64,000 nucleotides of DNA from Comamonas suwonensis (GTDB taxonomy: Bacteria > Pseudomonadota > Gammaproteobacteria > Burkholderiales > Burkholderiaceae_C). The translations under genes and the position numbers were made by a program. Positions within the stretch are counted from its first letter, which is position 1, and each line of letters begins with the position of its first letter. The stretch covers positions 1 to 64,000 of the forward strand of contig NZ_JABBCQ020000020.1 in assembly GCF_012844455.2 (NCBI RefSeq), in the 5' to 3' direction. Shown one piece after another: positions 49,105-58,133 of this stretch. Below the pieces are notes generated by a model. That model searched no databases. It was not told the DNA's origin and saw nothing but the letters and a program-made list of their open reading frames with translations.

Positions 49105-50580
49105 ATGGGCAAGACCACCGGCTTTATGGAATACGAGCGCATCGAAGAGGGCTACGCCCCCGTTGCGGAACGCCTCAAGCACTACAAGGAATTCGTCATC
49201 GGTTTGACGACTGACCAGGCCAAGGTTCAGGCCGCGCGCTGCATGGATTGCGGCACGCCTTTCTGTAACAACGGCTGTCCGGTCAACAACATCATTCCGG
49301 ACTTCAACGACTTGGTGTATCGCGATGACTGGAAGAACGCCATCGCCACGCTGCACAGCACCAACAACTTCCCCGAGTTCACCGGCCGCATCTGCCCCGC
49401 TCCCTGCGAAGCAGCTTGCGTGGCCAACATCAATGGCGATGCTATTGGCATCAAGTCCATCGAGCACTCCATCATCGACCGTGCCTGGAACGAAGGCTGG
49501 GTCAAGCCTCTGCTGCCCAAGCACAAGACCGGCAAGAAGGTGGCCGTGGTTGGTGCTGGCCCCGCTGGTATGGCCGCTGCCCAGCAACTGGTGCGCGCTG
49601 GCCACGATGTGACGCTGTTTGAAAAGAACGACCGCGTGGGCGGCCTGCTGCGCTACGGCATCCCCGACTTCAAGCTGGACAAGGGCTTGATCGACCGCCG
49701 TGTGGAGCAGATGGAAGCCGAAGGCCTGAAGATTCGCACCAGCGTGCTGATTGCTGGCAAGGATGGTCTGGGCAAGGATTCCAAGGTCACCAACTGGGCC
49801 AAGGAAACCATCAGCCCCGAGCAACTCAAGGCCGAGTTTGATGCCGTGCTGCTGACTGGCGGCTCCGAGCAGTCGCGTGACCTGCCCGTGCCCGGCCGTG
49901 AGCTGGATGGCGTGCACTACGCGATGGAGTTCCTGCCTCAGCAAAACAAGATCAACGGTGGCGACAAGCTCAAGGGCCAGATCCGTGCCGAAGGCAAGCA
50001 TGTCATCGTCATCGGTGGTGGCGACACCGGCTCTGATTGCGTGGGCACCAGCAACCGCCACGGCGCCAAGAGCGTGACGCAGTTTGAAGTCATGCCCATG
50101 CCGCCTGAGCAGGAGAACAAGCCCATGGTCTGGCCTTATTGGCCTATCAAGCTGCGTACCAGCTCCAGTCACGACGAAGGCGTGGTGCGTGAGTTCGCGA
50201 TTTCCACCAAGGAGTTCACTGGCGACAAGGGTAAGGTCAAAAGCCTGACCACCGTGCAGGTTGAGTTCAAGGACGGCAAGCTGACCGAAGTGCCCGGCAC
50301 TGAAAAGGTCTGGCCCGCTGATCTGGTGCTGCTGGCCATGGGCTTTGTCCACCCCGTCTCGCCCGTGCTCGAAGCCTTCGGTGTCCATAAGGATGCTCGC
50401 GGCAATGTCAAGGCCAGCACGGACTTCATCGGTGGCTACGCCACCAATGTGAGCAAGGTGTTTGCTGCGGGCGACATCCGCCGGGGTCAGTCTCTGGTGG
50501 TCTGGGCCATTCGTGAAGGCCGTCAGGCGGCGCGTTCGGTCGATGAGTTCCTGATGGGCGCGAGCGAGCTTCCCCGTTAA
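49105..50580 (+). CDS. gltD: Glutamate synthase (NADPH) small chain
   Basis: 491-residue beta subunit of GOGAT that feeds NADPH electrons to GltB through FAD and Fe-S clusters. It starts '[20 protein letters not shown]' after AAGGAAT. Cluster-binding cysteines are in '[20 protein letters not shown]' and '[13 protein letters not shown]'. The FAD site is '[16 protein letters not shown]' and the NADPH site '[17 protein letters not shown]'. The C-terminal FAD segment is '[20 protein letters not shown]'. The operon ends at the hairpin at 50596. Confidence 0.98.
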   Translation: MGKTTGFMEYERIEEGYAPVAERLKHYKEFVIGLTTDQAKVQAARCMDCGTPFCNNGCPVNNIIPDFNDLVYRDDWKNAIATLHSTNNFPEFTGRICPAPCEAACVANINGDAIGIKSIEHSIIDRAWNEGWVKPLLPKHKTGKKVAVVGAGPAGMAAAQQLVRAGHDVTLFEKNDRVGGLLRYGIPDFKLDKGLIDRRVEQMEAEGLKIRTSVLIAGKDGLGKDSKVTNWAKETISPEQLKAEFDAVLLTGGSEQSRDLPVPGRELDGVHYAMEFLPQQNKINGGDKLKGQIRAEGKHVIVIGGGDTGSDCVGTSNRHGAKSVTQFEVMPMPPEQENKPMVWPYWPIKLRTSSSHDEGVVREFAISTKEFTGDKGKVKSLTTVQVEFKDGKLTEVPGTEKVWPADLVLLAMGFVHPVSPVLEAFGVHKDARGNVKASTDFIGGYATNVSKVFAAGDIRRGQSLVVWAIREGRQAARSVDEFLMGASELPR

Positions 50581-50595
50581 TCAGGAAAACTCCTA

Positions 50596-50623
50596 AAAAG
50601 GCATTCTTCGGAATGCCTTTTTT
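50596..50623 (+). terminator. Terminator of gltBD
   Basis: AAAAAGGCATTC / GGAATGCCTTTTTT around TTC, 15 bases after the gltD stop. Confidence 0.92.
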
Positions 50624-50624
50624 C

Positions 50625-50708
50625 ATAGCGGCTACCGCTTTTATTGAAATCATTTCGATAGGGTTTGATGAATATTTTGAGCAATAGCAGGCGTAAGCAG
50701 CTATCAAA
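50625..50708. repeat. Long variant of the intergenic palindromic repeat
   Basis: The outer parts 'tagcggctaccgctttt' and 'aggcgtaagcagctatc' are those of the family. The middle holds a partial second dyad: 'tttattgaaatcatttcgat', then 'agggtttgatgaatatttt'. It lies between the gltBD terminator and the convergent DUF3293 gene. Confidence 0.5.
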
Positions 50709-50714
50709 ATAAAG

Positions 50715-51161
50715 TCAGCGCAGCCATAGCAACTGGGGAACGGCATCTGCTGCGCTCCACAACACAGCGTTCTGTTCCCATTGCTGCCCCCAGAGCAGGG
50801 CGGTGGCGGCGTCCATGCCCCAGATCAGCACGCTGTCTTCGCGCCACTGGTTTGCCGCGTCCTGGCCGCAGCCGTTCAGGTATTGCCAGCCGTTTGAACC
50901 CAAGGCCTGGCGCAGGGCCGTCATGCGCTCTGCATTGGCCGCATCGCTGAGGACGACTCCCCAAGGGTTGCAGGCTGTCAGGTAGCACGCTGCTGGCGTT
51001 GATCGCTGGCTCAGCTGCTGATGCAGCCAGTCGCTACGCTCACCCACGCGTAGCGTTGGAGAGACTGTGCCCTCGGCATCCACCCGGTAGAGCGCTGCGC
51101 GATAGGCCTGCTGCAGGGCCGCAGGGAGCTGGCTGGTGTTGGAGCTTTGTATGGGTGACAT
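50715..51161 (-). CDS. DUF3293 domain protein
   Basis: 148 residues from 'MSPIQSSNTSQLPAALQQAY'; the upstream extension of the frame is basic and low-quality, so I reject it. The family pattern 'ACYLTACNPWGVVLSDAANA' and 'EDSVLIWGMDAATALLWGQQ' is clear. Members are small cytosolic proteins of unknown function. The gene lies alone between gltBD and an amino acid transporter. No strong ribosome site is visible. Confidence 0.78.
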   Translation of the reverse strand: MSPIQSSNTSQLPAALQQAYRAALYRVDAEGTVSPTLRVGERSDWLHQQLSQRSTPAACYLTACNPWGVVLSDAANAERMTALRQALGSNGWQYLNGCGQDAANQWREDSVLIWGMDAATALLWGQQWEQNAVLWSAADAVPQLLWLR

Positions 51162-51340
51162 GGCTGTGATTTTCTGAAAGCCGGCGCATGGTTTTGCTGC
51201 ACGCGGGTGACGCCGTGGCCGGTCTGCGCGACAATAGCGAATTCGGCGCTGGCGGCAGCCCGGTCTGGCTTCAGCGATGTTGGAGTCGGCGAGTGCTGTC
51301 AATGCTCCTCGGTTTTTTTCACTTCACTCTTTTCGACGCC

Positions 51341-52150
51341 ATGAAAAAACGTACCCTGCTGGCCACCGTGGCCCTGACTGCCATTTTGGCTGCCTGTGGC
51401 AAGAACGAACCCGCATCCAGCACTGCTGCAGCTCCTGCACCGGCTCCTGTGGCTGCTGCTACCAAGCTGGTGGTGGGTCTGGACGACAACTTCCCTCCCA
51501 TGGGTTTCCGTGACGAGAAGAACGAGCTGGTGGGCTTTGACATCGATATGGCCCGTGAAGTGGCCAAGCGCGCCAACATCGAAGTGGAATTCAAGCCAAT
51601 CGACTGGAACGCCAAGGAAGCCGAGCTGCTGGGCAAGCGCGTTGATGCACTGTGGAATGGCCTGACCATTCTGGAAGAGCGCAAGGAAAAGATTCTGTTC
51701 TCCGACCCCTACATGGTGAACAAGCAGATCATCATCGTGAAGGCTGGCTCGCCCATCAAGGGCAAGGCTGACATGGTTGGCAAGATCGTTGGCGCTCAGG
51801 AAGGCTCCAGCGCTGTGACCGCCATGACCAAGGACAAGGAGCTGTCCGACAAGTTCAAGCAAACCAAGCTGTTCGGTGACAACATTGCCGCCATGATGGA
51901 TCTGGAAACAGGCCGTCTGGATGTGGTGGTGGTGGACGAAGTCGTGGGTCGTTACTATGTCAACAAGAAGCCTGACAATTACACGGTTCTGAGCGAAGAC
52001 TTCGGTACCGAAGACTATGGCGTGGGCTTTCGCAAGGACGACGAAGCCACTCGCAACAAGGTCAACGACGTGCTGACCGAAATGAAGAAGGACGGCAAGG
52101 CCGCTGAAATCGCTCAGAAGTGGTTTGGCGCTGACGTTATCAAGCACTAA
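51341..52150 (+). CDS. Amino acid ABC transporter substrate-binding lipoprotein
   Basis: 269 residues. The signal 'MKKRTLLATVALTAILAACG' ends in a lipobox and is followed by an Ala/Pro-rich tether ('SSTAAAPAPAPVAAAT'), so the protein is anchored rather than free in the periplasm. The SBP family 3 body has 'DDNFPPMGFRDEKNELVGFD' (ligand-binding lobe), 'DALWNGLTILEERKEKILFS' and 'DVVVVDEVVGRYYVNKK'. The ligand is a polar amino acid, not resolvable by eye; the glutamate-pathway neighbour gltBD is only suggestive. No clear ribosome site at this ATG; an ATG at 51302 is an alternative. Confidence 0.92.
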   Translation: MKKRTLLATVALTAILAACGKNEPASSTAAAPAPAPVAAATKLVVGLDDNFPPMGFRDEKNELVGFDIDMAREVAKRANIEVEFKPIDWNAKEAELLGKRVDALWNGLTILEERKEKILFSDPYMVNKQIIIVKAGSPIKGKADMVGKIVGAQEGSSAVTAMTKDKELSDKFKQTKLFGDNIAAMMDLETGRLDVVVVDEVVGRYYVNKKPDNYTVLSEDFGTEDYGVGFRKDDEATRNKVNDVLTEMKKDGKAAEIAQKWFGADVIKH

Positions 52151-52168
52151 TCCTTTTTAGCGTACTGC

Positions 52169-52200
52169 ACCGGCAATGCCTGGCATTGCCGGTTTTTTTT
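52169..52200 (+). terminator. Terminator/attenuator after the substrate-binding protein gene
   Basis: ACCGGCAATGC / GCATTGCCGGT with a 3-base loop followed by eight T. It would make the binding protein more abundant than the permease and ATPase encoded downstream, a common arrangement. Confidence 0.92.
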
Positions 52201-52308
52201 GCGACGACAATGCGGTGCTGGAAGATGGTGGTAAACACTCCCTCCGGCGCACGCCCTGTGCCTGTGGCGGGCTTTTGATAGCTGCGGTGCCACACTGAAG
52301 GCCAATTG

Positions 52309-52962
52309 ATGGAATATGTAATCTCGCTCTTGGGGCCCATGTCGGCTGGCGCCCTTGTCACTCTCAAGCTGTTCTTCATCACGCTGATGCTGTCCATCCC
52401 CATGGGGCTGGCGCTGGCGCTGATGCGCATCTCCAGCATCAAGCCACTGAGCAGCGCCGTGGGTGCCTATATCTGGCTGATGCGCGGCACTCCGCTGATG
52501 CTGCAGTTGCTGTTCGTCTATTTCGCACTGCCCTTTGTGCCCGTGATCGGCGTGCGCCTGCCCGACTTTCCCGCTGCCGTGGTCGCGTTTGCGCTGAACT
52601 ACGCAGCCTATTTTGCTGAAATCTTCCGGGCTGGCATCAAGTCCGTGGACCGTGGGCAGTATGAAGGTGCCAAGGTATTGGGCATGACCTATGCACAGAC
52701 CATGCGCCGCATCGTGTTGCCCCAGATGTGGGCCCGCATTCTGCCGCCCGTCAGCAACGAAACCATTACGCTGGTTAAAGACACATCGCTGATCTATGTG
52801 CTGGCGCTGAACGACCTGCTGCGCGTGGCGCGCGGCGTGGTGCAGCGTGACTTCAGCTTCACCCCGTTCATCGTGGCTGCGGCTTTCTATCTCATCATGA
52901 CGCTGGTGCTGACCTGGGGCTTCCAGCATCTTGAGAAGAAGTATGCGAAGTATGAGGCGTGA
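52309..52962 (+). CDS. Amino acid ABC transporter permease (HisM/GlnP type)
   Basis: 217-residue inner-membrane permease; homodimer with the ATPase encoded downstream. About five hydrophobic helices are visible, starting with 'LFFITLMLSIPMGLALALM'. The HEQ-type signature 'AYIWLMRGTPLMLQLLFVYF' and the coupling-helix loop 'GAKVLGMTYAQTMRRIVLPQ' (EAA motif) are typical. ATG 52309 is chosen over the adjacent upstream TTG. It is separated from the ATPase gene by a GC-rich repeat. Confidence 0.93.
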   Translation: MEYVISLLGPMSAGALVTLKLFFITLMLSIPMGLALALMRISSIKPLSSAVGAYIWLMRGTPLMLQLLFVYFALPFVPVIGVRLPDFPAAVVAFALNYAAYFAEIFRAGIKSVDRGQYEGAKVLGMTYAQTMRRIVLPQMWARILPPVSNETITLVKDTSLIYVLALNDLLRVARGVVQRDFSFTPFIVAAAFYLIMTLVLTWGFQHLEKKYAKYEA

Positions 52963-53028
52963 CCCCCTGAGCGGCTTTGCCGCTTCCCCCAAGGGGGACG
53001 ACGCCCTCGCCGAAAGGCGGCTTTTGCT
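52963..53028. repeat. GC-rich palindromic repeat between permease and ATPase genes
   Basis: Begins 'ccccctgagcggctttgccg'. Hairpins GCGGC-TTT-GCCGC (52971-52983), CCCCC-AA-GGGGG (52986-52997) and CGCC-GAAA-GGCG follow each other. It belongs to a dispersed GC-rich intergenic repeat type that I know from Comamonadaceae genomes, distinct from the AGCGCT family. It starts directly at the permease stop. Confidence 0.65.
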
Positions 53029-53088
53029 CGGCGTCTCTGGGATGAAGCTGCGCCAGTTTTCTGCGCTGGGCGCTATGGAGAGTTTGTA

Positions 53089-53862
53089 ATGACGTCTACC
53101 TCTGACGTAATGATTTCTGCGCAAGGCATTCACAAGGCCTTTGGCAGCAACGAAGTGCTGCGTGGCGTATCACTGGATTTGCTGCGCGGCGAAGTGGTGG
53201 CGGTGATCGGTCCCTCAGGCTCGGGAAAGAGCACGTTTTTGCGCTGCCTGAACCATCTGGAAACCATTGACCGCGGCACCATCACCATCGAAGGTGAAGT
53301 GCTGGCCCAATCTGGAGGCGAGGCCAAGGCTCAGTATGTGAGCGATGCCGAGATTCGCAAGATCGGCCGCAAGATGGGCATGGTGTTTCAGTCCTTCAAT
53401 CTGTTCCCCCACCTCACGGTGCTGGAGAACATCATTGAGGCACCCGTCATCGTCAAGGGCCTGACGCGTGAGCAAATTATCCCCAAGGCCGAAGCCCTGC
53501 TGGCCAAGGTGGGACTGGCTGCCAAGCGCGATGCTTACCCGAATCACCTCTCCGGCGGTCAAAAGCAGCGCGTGGCCATTGCCCGTGCGCTGGCCATGGA
53601 GCCTGACATTTTGCTGTTCGATGAGCCCACATCGGCCCTCGACCCCGAGCTGACTGGCGAAGTGCTGCGCACCATGCGCGAGCTGGCCGAAGAGCACATG
53701 ACCATGCTGGTGGTGACCCATGAAATGGGCTTTGCCCGCGAAGTGGCCAACCGGGTGATCTTCATGGATGGCGGTCACATCGTCGAACAAGGTCCTTCGG
53801 AAGCGTTTTTCGCCGCCCCCAAGCAAGAGCGGACCAAGGCATTTTTGTACAACATGTTGTAA
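53089..53862 (+). CDS. Amino acid ABC transporter ATP-binding protein (GlnQ/HisP type)
   Basis: 257-residue ATPase driving the importer. Walker A '[15 protein letters not shown]', Q-loop '[17 protein letters not shown]', signature '[15 protein letters not shown]', Walker B '[14 protein letters not shown]' and the switch His in '[14 protein letters not shown]' are all intact. GGAGAG ribosome site before the ATG. Together with the permease and lipoprotein it forms a complete PAAT-family uptake system. Confidence 0.96.
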   Translation: MTSTSDVMISAQGIHKAFGSNEVLRGVSLDLLRGEVVAVIGPSGSGKSTFLRCLNHLETIDRGTITIEGEVLAQSGGEAKAQYVSDAEIRKIGRKMGMVFQSFNLFPHLTVLENIIEAPVIVKGLTREQIIPKAEALLAKVGLAAKRDAYPNHLSGGQKQRVAIARALAMEPDILLFDEPTSALDPELTGEVLRTMRELAEEHMTMLVVTHEMGFAREVANRVIFMDGGHIVEQGPSEAFFAAPKQERTKAFLYNML

Positions 53863-53892
53863 AAAAGTTACAACTGCCTATGTGGTTTCATA

Positions 53893-53945
53893 TAGCAAAA
53901 ATGGCAGCTAGCGCTTTTATAACAAGCACTGGTAGCTCCTGAAAT
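53893..53945. repeat. Palindromic intergenic repeat upstream of the mla operon
   Basis: 'caaaaatggcagctagcgct', spacer, 'caagcactggtagctcctga'. Arms AGCTagcGCTT / AAGCActggtAGCT pair imperfectly. Member of the family seen at 11052 and 60164. Confidence 0.6.
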
Positions 53946-53982
53946 AGGAGTGAGGGCTCTGTCAGGCATACAGGTGTCCCGA

Positions 53983-54006
53983 TAAACATTCGTTGATGAA
54001 TGTTTA
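53983..54006. promoter_or_regulatory. Inverted repeat upstream of mlaF
   Basis: Perfect 9-bp arms TAAACATTC and GAATGTTTA around GTTGAT, 76 bases before the mlaF start. Followed by a C/G-rich segment and 'gctttttgcc'. Candidate operator; no known consensus recognised. Confidence 0.45.
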
Positions 54007-54081
54007 CTTCGGCTAACCCGGGCTTTTTGCCGTGCTTACCGGCACAATACTCGATTGCCGTCTCTCAGTCGCTCTTCACGC

Positions 54082-54894
54082 ATGTCACCTAACGCACCCT
54101 TTGTGGAATTGCGCAATGTCACCTTTGGCTATGGTGACCGCGTCATCCTGCGCGATCTCTCCCTGCAAGTGCCGCGTGGCAAAGTCACGGCGCTGATGGG
54201 GGCCTCGGGCGGCGGCAAAACCACGGTGCTACGCCTGATTGGCGGTCAAAACCATGCCCAGCAAGGGCAGGTGCTGTTTGATGGCCAGGATGTGACCACC
54301 ATGGATGCCGCTCAGCTCTACGCGGCCCGGCGCCGCATGGGCATGCTGTTTCAGTTCGGTGCGCTGTTCACCGATATGAGCGTGTTTGACAACGTGGCTT
54401 TCCCGCTGCGCGAGCATACCGACCTGCCCGAAGAGCTGATTCGCGACATCGTTTTGATGAAGCTGCATGCTGTGGGCCTGCGCGGTGCGCGCGATTTGAT
54501 GCCTTCACAGGTTTCTGGCGGCATGGCACGCCGTGTGGCGCTGGCCAGAGCGATTGCGCTGGACCCTGAACTCATCATGTATGACGAGCCTTTTGCCGGG
54601 CTGGACCCGATTTCTCTGGGCACCTCGGCGCAGCTGATTCGTCAGCTCAACGACGCCATGGGCCTGACCTCGATTCTGGTCTCTCACGATCTGGAAGAAA
54701 CCTTCCGCGTGGCCGACCATGTGGTGATCCTGGGCGCTGGCGGTGTCGCCGCTCAGGGCTCGCCCGATGAGGTGCGTGCCAGCACCGATCCGCTGGTGCA
54801 GCAATTCATTAACGCCAGGCCTGTCGGGCCTGTGCCGTTTCACTATCCCGGCGTCAGCGCCGATGAAGACTTTGGCAGCGGGAGGCGTGCATGA
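54082..54894 (+). CDS. mlaF: Mla phospholipid transport ATPase MlaF
   Basis: 270-residue ATPase of the inner-membrane MlaFEDB complex that moves phospholipids between the inner and outer membranes to keep the outer leaflet asymmetric. Starts 'MSPNAPFVELRNVTFGYGDR'; a TTG 27 bases upstream is less likely. Walker A 'MGASGGGKTTVLRLIGG', signature 'VSGGMARRVALARAI', Walker B 'LIMYDEPFAGLDPIS', switch His in 'ILVSHDLEETFRV'. Overlaps mlaE by four bases. Confidence 0.95.
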   Translation: MSPNAPFVELRNVTFGYGDRVILRDLSLQVPRGKVTALMGASGGGKTTVLRLIGGQNHAQQGQVLFDGQDVTTMDAAQLYAARRRMGMLFQFGALFTDMSVFDNVAFPLREHTDLPEELIRDIVLMKLHAVGLRGARDLMPSQVSGGMARRVALARAIALDPELIMYDEPFAGLDPISLGTSAQLIRQLNDAMGLTSILVSHDLEETFRVADHVVILGAGGVAAQGSPDEVRASTDPLVQQFINARPVGPVPFHYPGVSADEDFGSGRRA

Positions 54895-55667
54895 ACTTTA
54901 TCGCACGCGTTGGTGCGGCGGTACGCGGCCAGCTGATCAATATGGGCATAGGCGCACGTCTGTTCTGGCGGCTGCTGACCTTGCTGGGCCCGGCGCTCAA
55001 GCGCCCGCGCCTGATTGGCGATCAGATTCACTTTCTGGGTAACTACTCGCTGGCCATCATTGGTGTTTCAGGCCTCTTCGTGGGCTTTGTGCTGGGTCTG
55101 CAGGGCTACTACATCCTGCAGCGCTACGGCTCGGCCGATGCGCTGGGCATGATGGTTGCACTGAGTCTGCTGCGCGAACTTGGCCCTGTCGTTACCGCTT
55201 TGCTGTTCGCGGGCCGTGCTGGCACGGCTTTGACGGCTGAAATCGGTCTGATGAAGGCGGGTGAACAGCTGTCTGCTATGGAAATGATGGCGGTTGACCC
55301 TGTCAAACGCATTCTGGCCCCTCGCTTCTGGGCTGGCCTGATCACCATGCCTTTGTTGGCGGCGGTCTTCAGCGCGGTCGGCGTACTGGGTGGTTGGCTG
55401 GTGGGTGTGGTGATGATTGGTGTCGACAGCGGCGCTTTCTGGGGCCAGATGCAGCAGGGCGTTGACTGGTGGACCGACCTGGGTAACGGCGTGCTCAAGA
55501 GCTTTGTCTTTGGCCTGGCAGTGACCTTTGTGGCGCTGCTGGAGGGCTATGCCGCCAGTCCCACGCCCGAAGGGGTTTCGCGAGCGACCACAAGAACAGT
55601 GGTCGTCGCTTCGCTTGCCGTGCTGGGCCTGGACTTCCTGCTCACCGCAACCATGTTCAGTATTTGA
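54891..55667 (+). CDS. mlaE: Mla permease MlaE
   Basis: 258-residue inner-membrane permease of the MCE-type lipid transporter. The signature 'LGLQGYYILQRYGSADALG' and 'SLLRELGPVVTALLFAGRAG' (the coupling region that meets MlaF) are typical, followed by 'LTAEIGLMKAGEQLSAMEMM'. About five hydrophobic segments. Coupled to mlaF by ATGA. Confidence 0.95.
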   Translation: MNFIARVGAAVRGQLINMGIGARLFWRLLTLLGPALKRPRLIGDQIHFLGNYSLAIIGVSGLFVGFVLGLQGYYILQRYGSADALGMMVALSLLRELGPVVTALLFAGRAGTALTAEIGLMKAGEQLSAMEMMAVDPVKRILAPRFWAGLITMPLLAAVFSAVGVLGGWLVGVVMIGVDSGAFWGQMQQGVDWWTDLGNGVLKSFVFGLAVTFVALLEGYAASPTPEGVSRATTRTVVVASLAVLGLDFLLTATMFSI

Positions 55668-55697
55668 GGCTGCACAGCCAGATCAAAGGTAAAAATC

Positions 55698-56198
55698 ATG
55701 CAGCAAAAGAAAAGTGATATCTGGGTTGGCCTGTTTGTGTTGATTGGCGCTCTGGCCCTGGTCTTCCTGGGCTTGCAGTCGGCCAATCTGCTCAGCCTGA
55801 ATTTTGAGAAAACCTATCCAGTGACGGCGCGTTTTGACAATATCGGTGGCCTCAAGGCCAAAGCCGCAGTCAAGAGCGCCGGTGTGGTCGTGGGCCGCGT
55901 GGAATCCATCACCTTCAACGATCAGACCTTTCAGGCCGATGTGGCCATGAACATGGAAAACCGTTATGCCTTCCCTAAAGACAGCTCGCTGAAAATTCTG
56001 ACAAGCGGCCTGCTGGGAGATCAGTACATTGGTATTGAGGCGGGTGCCAGCGAAGAAAACCTCAAGGCAGGTGATCGCGTGACAGCAACTCAGTCCGCGG
56101 TGGTGCTGGAGAACCTCATTGGCCAGTTCCTTTATGGCAAGGCCGAGCAAGGCGGTGACTCCGGTAGCTCTGCAACCAACGGGGGAGCGAAAGAATGA
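55698..56198 (+). CDS. mlaD: Mla MCE-domain protein MlaD
   Basis: 166 residues: one N-terminal membrane helix ('DIWVGLFVLIGALALVFLGL') and one MCE domain ('YPVTARFDNIGGLKAKAAVK', 'SAGVVVGRVESI', 'LKILTSGLLGDQYIGIEAG'). MlaD forms a hexameric ring in the periplasm that passes lipid between MlaE and MlaC. The C-terminal tail is Gly/Ser-rich. AAAGGTAAAA ribosome site; four-base overlap with mlaA. Confidence 0.95.
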   Translation: MQQKKSDIWVGLFVLIGALALVFLGLQSANLLSLNFEKTYPVTARFDNIGGLKAKAAVKSAGVVVGRVESITFNDQTFQADVAMNMENRYAFPKDSSLKILTSGLLGDQYIGIEAGASEENLKAGDRVTATQSAVVLENLIGQFLYGKAEQGGDSGSSATNGGAKE

Positions 56199-56998
56199 TG
56201 ACGATAAAAAGCCCACAAACGAAATTGGTGTCAAGCAAGGCGCAAGCCCTCAAACGTACTGCGCTGGTAGCTAGCGTTTCTGTAGCGGCTTTGCTGACCG
56301 GTTGCGCGAGCACCACGGCCACAGGCCCCGCCAATCCAGCCGACCCGCTGGAGTCCATGAACCGAAGCATCTATTCCTTCAACGAGGGTCTGGACAGTGC
56401 CGTTTTCAAGCCAGTGGCCACGGCCTATCAAACCGTAACGCCGCGCATTGCCAGAGATGGCGTGACGAACTTCTTCGACAATCTGGGCGATGCTTGGTCG
56501 TTCGTCAACAACGTGCTGCAGGGGCAGGGCGAGGGCGCTTACAACTCCATGGTGCGCTTCAGCGTCAACACGGTGCTCGGTATTGGCGGACTGTTCGATA
56601 TTGCCAGCGAAGCCGGCATTCAGCGCAAGAAGCAGGACTTTGGTCAGACGCTGGGCCGCTGGGGCGTGCCTACCGGCCCATACCTGATGCTGCCGTTCTG
56701 GGGGCCATCCACTGTGCGTGATGCCAGTGGCATGGTGGTCGATGCCTTCGGCTACCCGGCCAATACCATGGAGGATGTGCGCTGGCGCAACAGCTTATAT
56801 GCTCTGCGTGTCGTGAACCGACGTGCCGAACTGCTTCAGGCCGGTGATGTGCTGGACTCTGTGGCTCTCGACAAGTACAGCCTGATACGCGATGTGTATC
56901 TGCGCTCACGCATTGGCGGCGCGGTGTCTGGCGGGGATGGTCGTCTTGAAAATTATGATGACGACAACGCTGGCAAGCTGCCACCGGAAGGTCAATAA
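56195..56998 (+). CDS. mlaA: Outer-membrane lipoprotein MlaA (VacJ)
   Basis: 267 residues. Lipobox in 'AALLTGCASTTATGPANP'. The VacJ domain begins 'NPADPLESMNRSIYSFNEGL' and contains 'GVTNFFDNLGDAWSFVNNVL' and 'FGQTLGRWGVPTGPYLMLPF'. MlaA removes misplaced phospholipids from the outer leaflet and hands them to MlaC. In E. coli it lies away from mlaFEDCB; here it is inserted between mlaD and mlaC. A second ATG follows the first directly. Confidence 0.95.
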   Translation: MMTIKSPQTKLVSSKAQALKRTALVASVSVAALLTGCASTTATGPANPADPLESMNRSIYSFNEGLDSAVFKPVATAYQTVTPRIARDGVTNFFDNLGDAWSFVNNVLQGQGEGAYNSMVRFSVNTVLGIGGLFDIASEAGIQRKKQDFGQTLGRWGVPTGPYLMLPFWGPSTVRDASGMVVDAFGYPANTMEDVRWRNSLYALRVVNRRAELLQAGDVLDSVALDKYSLIRDVYLRSRIGGAVSGGDGRLENYDDDNAGKLPPEGQ

Positions 56999-57080
56999 AC
57001 TGCTCTGCAGCTGCTTACAAAAAAGAATGTCCACGGGCTGGGCAAGTGCGGTGACACTTGCAGGCCCAGGAGAGAAATCA

Positions 57081-57710
57081 ATGAAAATTACTCGTCGCGT
57101 ATGGGGTATGGCCGCTGGTGCCATGCTGGCTCTGAATCTGGGTCTGCCAGCTCAGGCTGCTGATGAAACGCCTGATCTGCTGGTCAAGCGCGTCTCGGCC
57201 GATGTGCTGGAGACCATCAAGAAAGATGCTTCGCTGCGCAATGGTGATTCCAGCAAGATCAATGCGTTGGTCAACGAAAAGGTGATGCCTTATGTGGACT
57301 TTCGCCGCATGACTTCGGCTGCTGTGGGTCCTGCTTGGCGTCAAGCCACGCCTGATCAGCGCCAGAAGCTGCAGGATGAATTCAAGGCACTGCTGATTCG
57401 TACCTACTCGGGTGCTCTGTCGCAAGTCGGCGAGCAGACCATCACCGTCAAGCCTCTGCGCATGGCCGCTGGTGACACCGATGTGCTGGTGCGCACTCAG
57501 GTCAATGGTCGTGGTGAACCGGTGCAGCTGGATTTCCGTCTGGAAAAGCAGGCTGATGGCTGGAAGATCTACAACCTGAACGTGCTGGGCGTGTGGCTGG
57601 TGGAAACCTATCGCAACCAGTTTTCGCAGGAAATCAATGCCCACGGCATCGATGGCCTGATCAAGACTCTGGCGTCGCGCAGCTCCATGCCTGCGAACGT
57701 CACTAAATAA
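57081..57710 (+). CDS. mlaC: Periplasmic phospholipid carrier MlaC
   Basis: 209 residues with a cleavable signal ('VWGMAAGAMLALNLGLPAQA'), preceded by AGGAGAG. Soluble shuttle carrying lipids between MlaA and MlaD. Family blocks: 'ALVNEKVMPYVDFRRMTSAA', 'WRQATPDQRQKLQDEFKALL' and 'WKIYNLNVLGVWLVETYRNQ'. It lies 82 bases after mlaA and 19 before mlaB. The longer upstream frame overlaps mlaA and is spurious. Confidence 0.95.
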   Translation: MKITRRVWGMAAGAMLALNLGLPAQAADETPDLLVKRVSADVLETIKKDASLRNGDSSKINALVNEKVMPYVDFRRMTSAAVGPAWRQATPDQRQKLQDEFKALLIRTYSGALSQVGEQTITVKPLRMAAGDTDVLVRTQVNGRGEPVQLDFRLEKQADGWKIYNLNVLGVWLVETYRNQFSQEINAHGIDGLIKTLASRSSMPANVTK

Positions 57711-57729
57711 GCGCATTGCTTTAGTCCCC

Positions 57730-58056
57730 ATGGCCAAGTCTGCTACCAACTCTCTGCAATTGCCCAAGGAGCTGACCTACCGTCAGGGGCGTGATTGCCT
57801 GCAGCGTCTGCGGCCTCTGGTCACGGGCCATGCCGACTCACAGGTGGTGGTGGATGCCAGCGCCGTCAAGGTCTTTGACTCTGCGGCTCTGGCCGTGCTG
57901 CTAGCCTGCCGCCGCGCGGCGCAGGAAGTGGGCAAGCAGCTGATTGTCAGCGGCCTGCCCAAGGGGCTGCAGTCCATGGCCACCCTGTATGGGGTCGATA
58001 CTTTGCTGCTGCCGCCGCTCATGCAGGGCGGAGATGCTGCCGCCAAGCAGGGTTAG
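57730..58056 (+). CDS. mlaB: STAS-domain protein MlaB
   Basis: 108-residue cytoplasmic STAS domain that binds MlaF and is required for stable complex assembly. 'QVVVDASAVKVFDSAALAVL' is the STAS core with the conserved serine, and 'QLIVSGLPKGLQSMATLYGV' the second strand-helix unit. Last of the mlaFEDACB set. Confidence 0.9.
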   Translation: MAKSATNSLQLPKELTYRQGRDCLQRLRPLVTGHADSQVVVDASAVKVFDSAALAVLLACRRAAQEVGKQLIVSGLPKGLQSMATLYGVDTLLLPPLMQGGDAAAKQG

Positions 58057-58133
58057 GCAGAGGACTTGGCTGGCGAATCCCTGAGGATCGCTAAGCCCCG
58101 CTGCGGCACAAGCGGCAGGCAGGCTCTAGAATC

